DNA from: Thalassospiraceae bacterium
GTDB lineage: Bacteria; Pseudomonadota; Alphaproteobacteria; Rhodospirillales; Magnetovibrionaceae
Assembly: GCA_030638205.1 (NCBI GenBank)
Contig: DAOWFB010000018.1
Span: 1 to 6,179 of the forward strand
Direction of reading: 5' to 3'
DNA length: 6,179 bases
A program made the translations under genes and the position numbers. The notes below the pieces were generated by a model. That model did not search any database. It was not told the DNA's origin and saw nothing but the letters and a program-made list of their open reading frames with translations. Every line of letters begins with the position of its first letter. Within the stretch, counting starts at the first letter, position 1. Positions 6,179 to 6,179 of the stretch are shown here, piece after piece.

Positions 6179-6179
6179 A

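Noticed and set aside
6027..6179. + strand GTG frame open to the right edge (51 codons)
   Set aside because: Cys/Trp-rich peptide with no ribosome-binding site and no resemblance to a known protein; reads like the shadow of the opposite strand.

Overview
The window looks like chromosomal core DNA from an alphaproteobacterium of moderate GC. The evidence is a SecA tail with the C-terminal zinc motif, an AccA of ordinary length, a XerD-type recombinase close to accA, and a malyl-CoA lyase that resembles (from memory) the serine-cycle enzymes of methylotrophic alphaproteobacteria. A Rhodospirillales-like or SAR116-like marine lineage would fit, but this is inference; no rRNA or other phylogenetic marker is present.

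Layout. At the left edge the + strand carries the last 306 codons of secA (2..922). It converges on a run of five genes, all on the - strand and closely packed. Read in the direction of transcription, from right to left, these are: a 46-residue single-membrane-segment protein (5928..5788); a 603-residue exported helical protein of unknown function (5807..3996) that overlaps it by 20 nt; a XerD tyrosine recombinase (3969..3004); malyl-CoA lyase (2934..1957); and accA (1918..962). The gaps are 26, 69 and 38 nt, so one transcript is plausible. The genes serve different roles: envelope, chromosome dimer resolution, C1/C2 carbon metabolism and fatty-acid initiation. The secA/accA convergence leaves only 39 nt between the stop codons.

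The right end (5929..6179) is AT-rich and has no recognised gene. It holds four exact-length 17-bp tandem repeats (5956..6023) just upstream of the small-protein gene, and an unidentified frame open from the right edge on the - strand.

I did not find a mobile element, CRISPR array, tRNA, rRNA or defence system. The points most worth a second look are the 17-bp repeat array in the presumed promoter region, the overlapping pair of envelope genes, the malyl-CoA lyase placed between xerD and accA, and a Ser/Thr/Lys-rich insertion inside the XerD catalytic domain.
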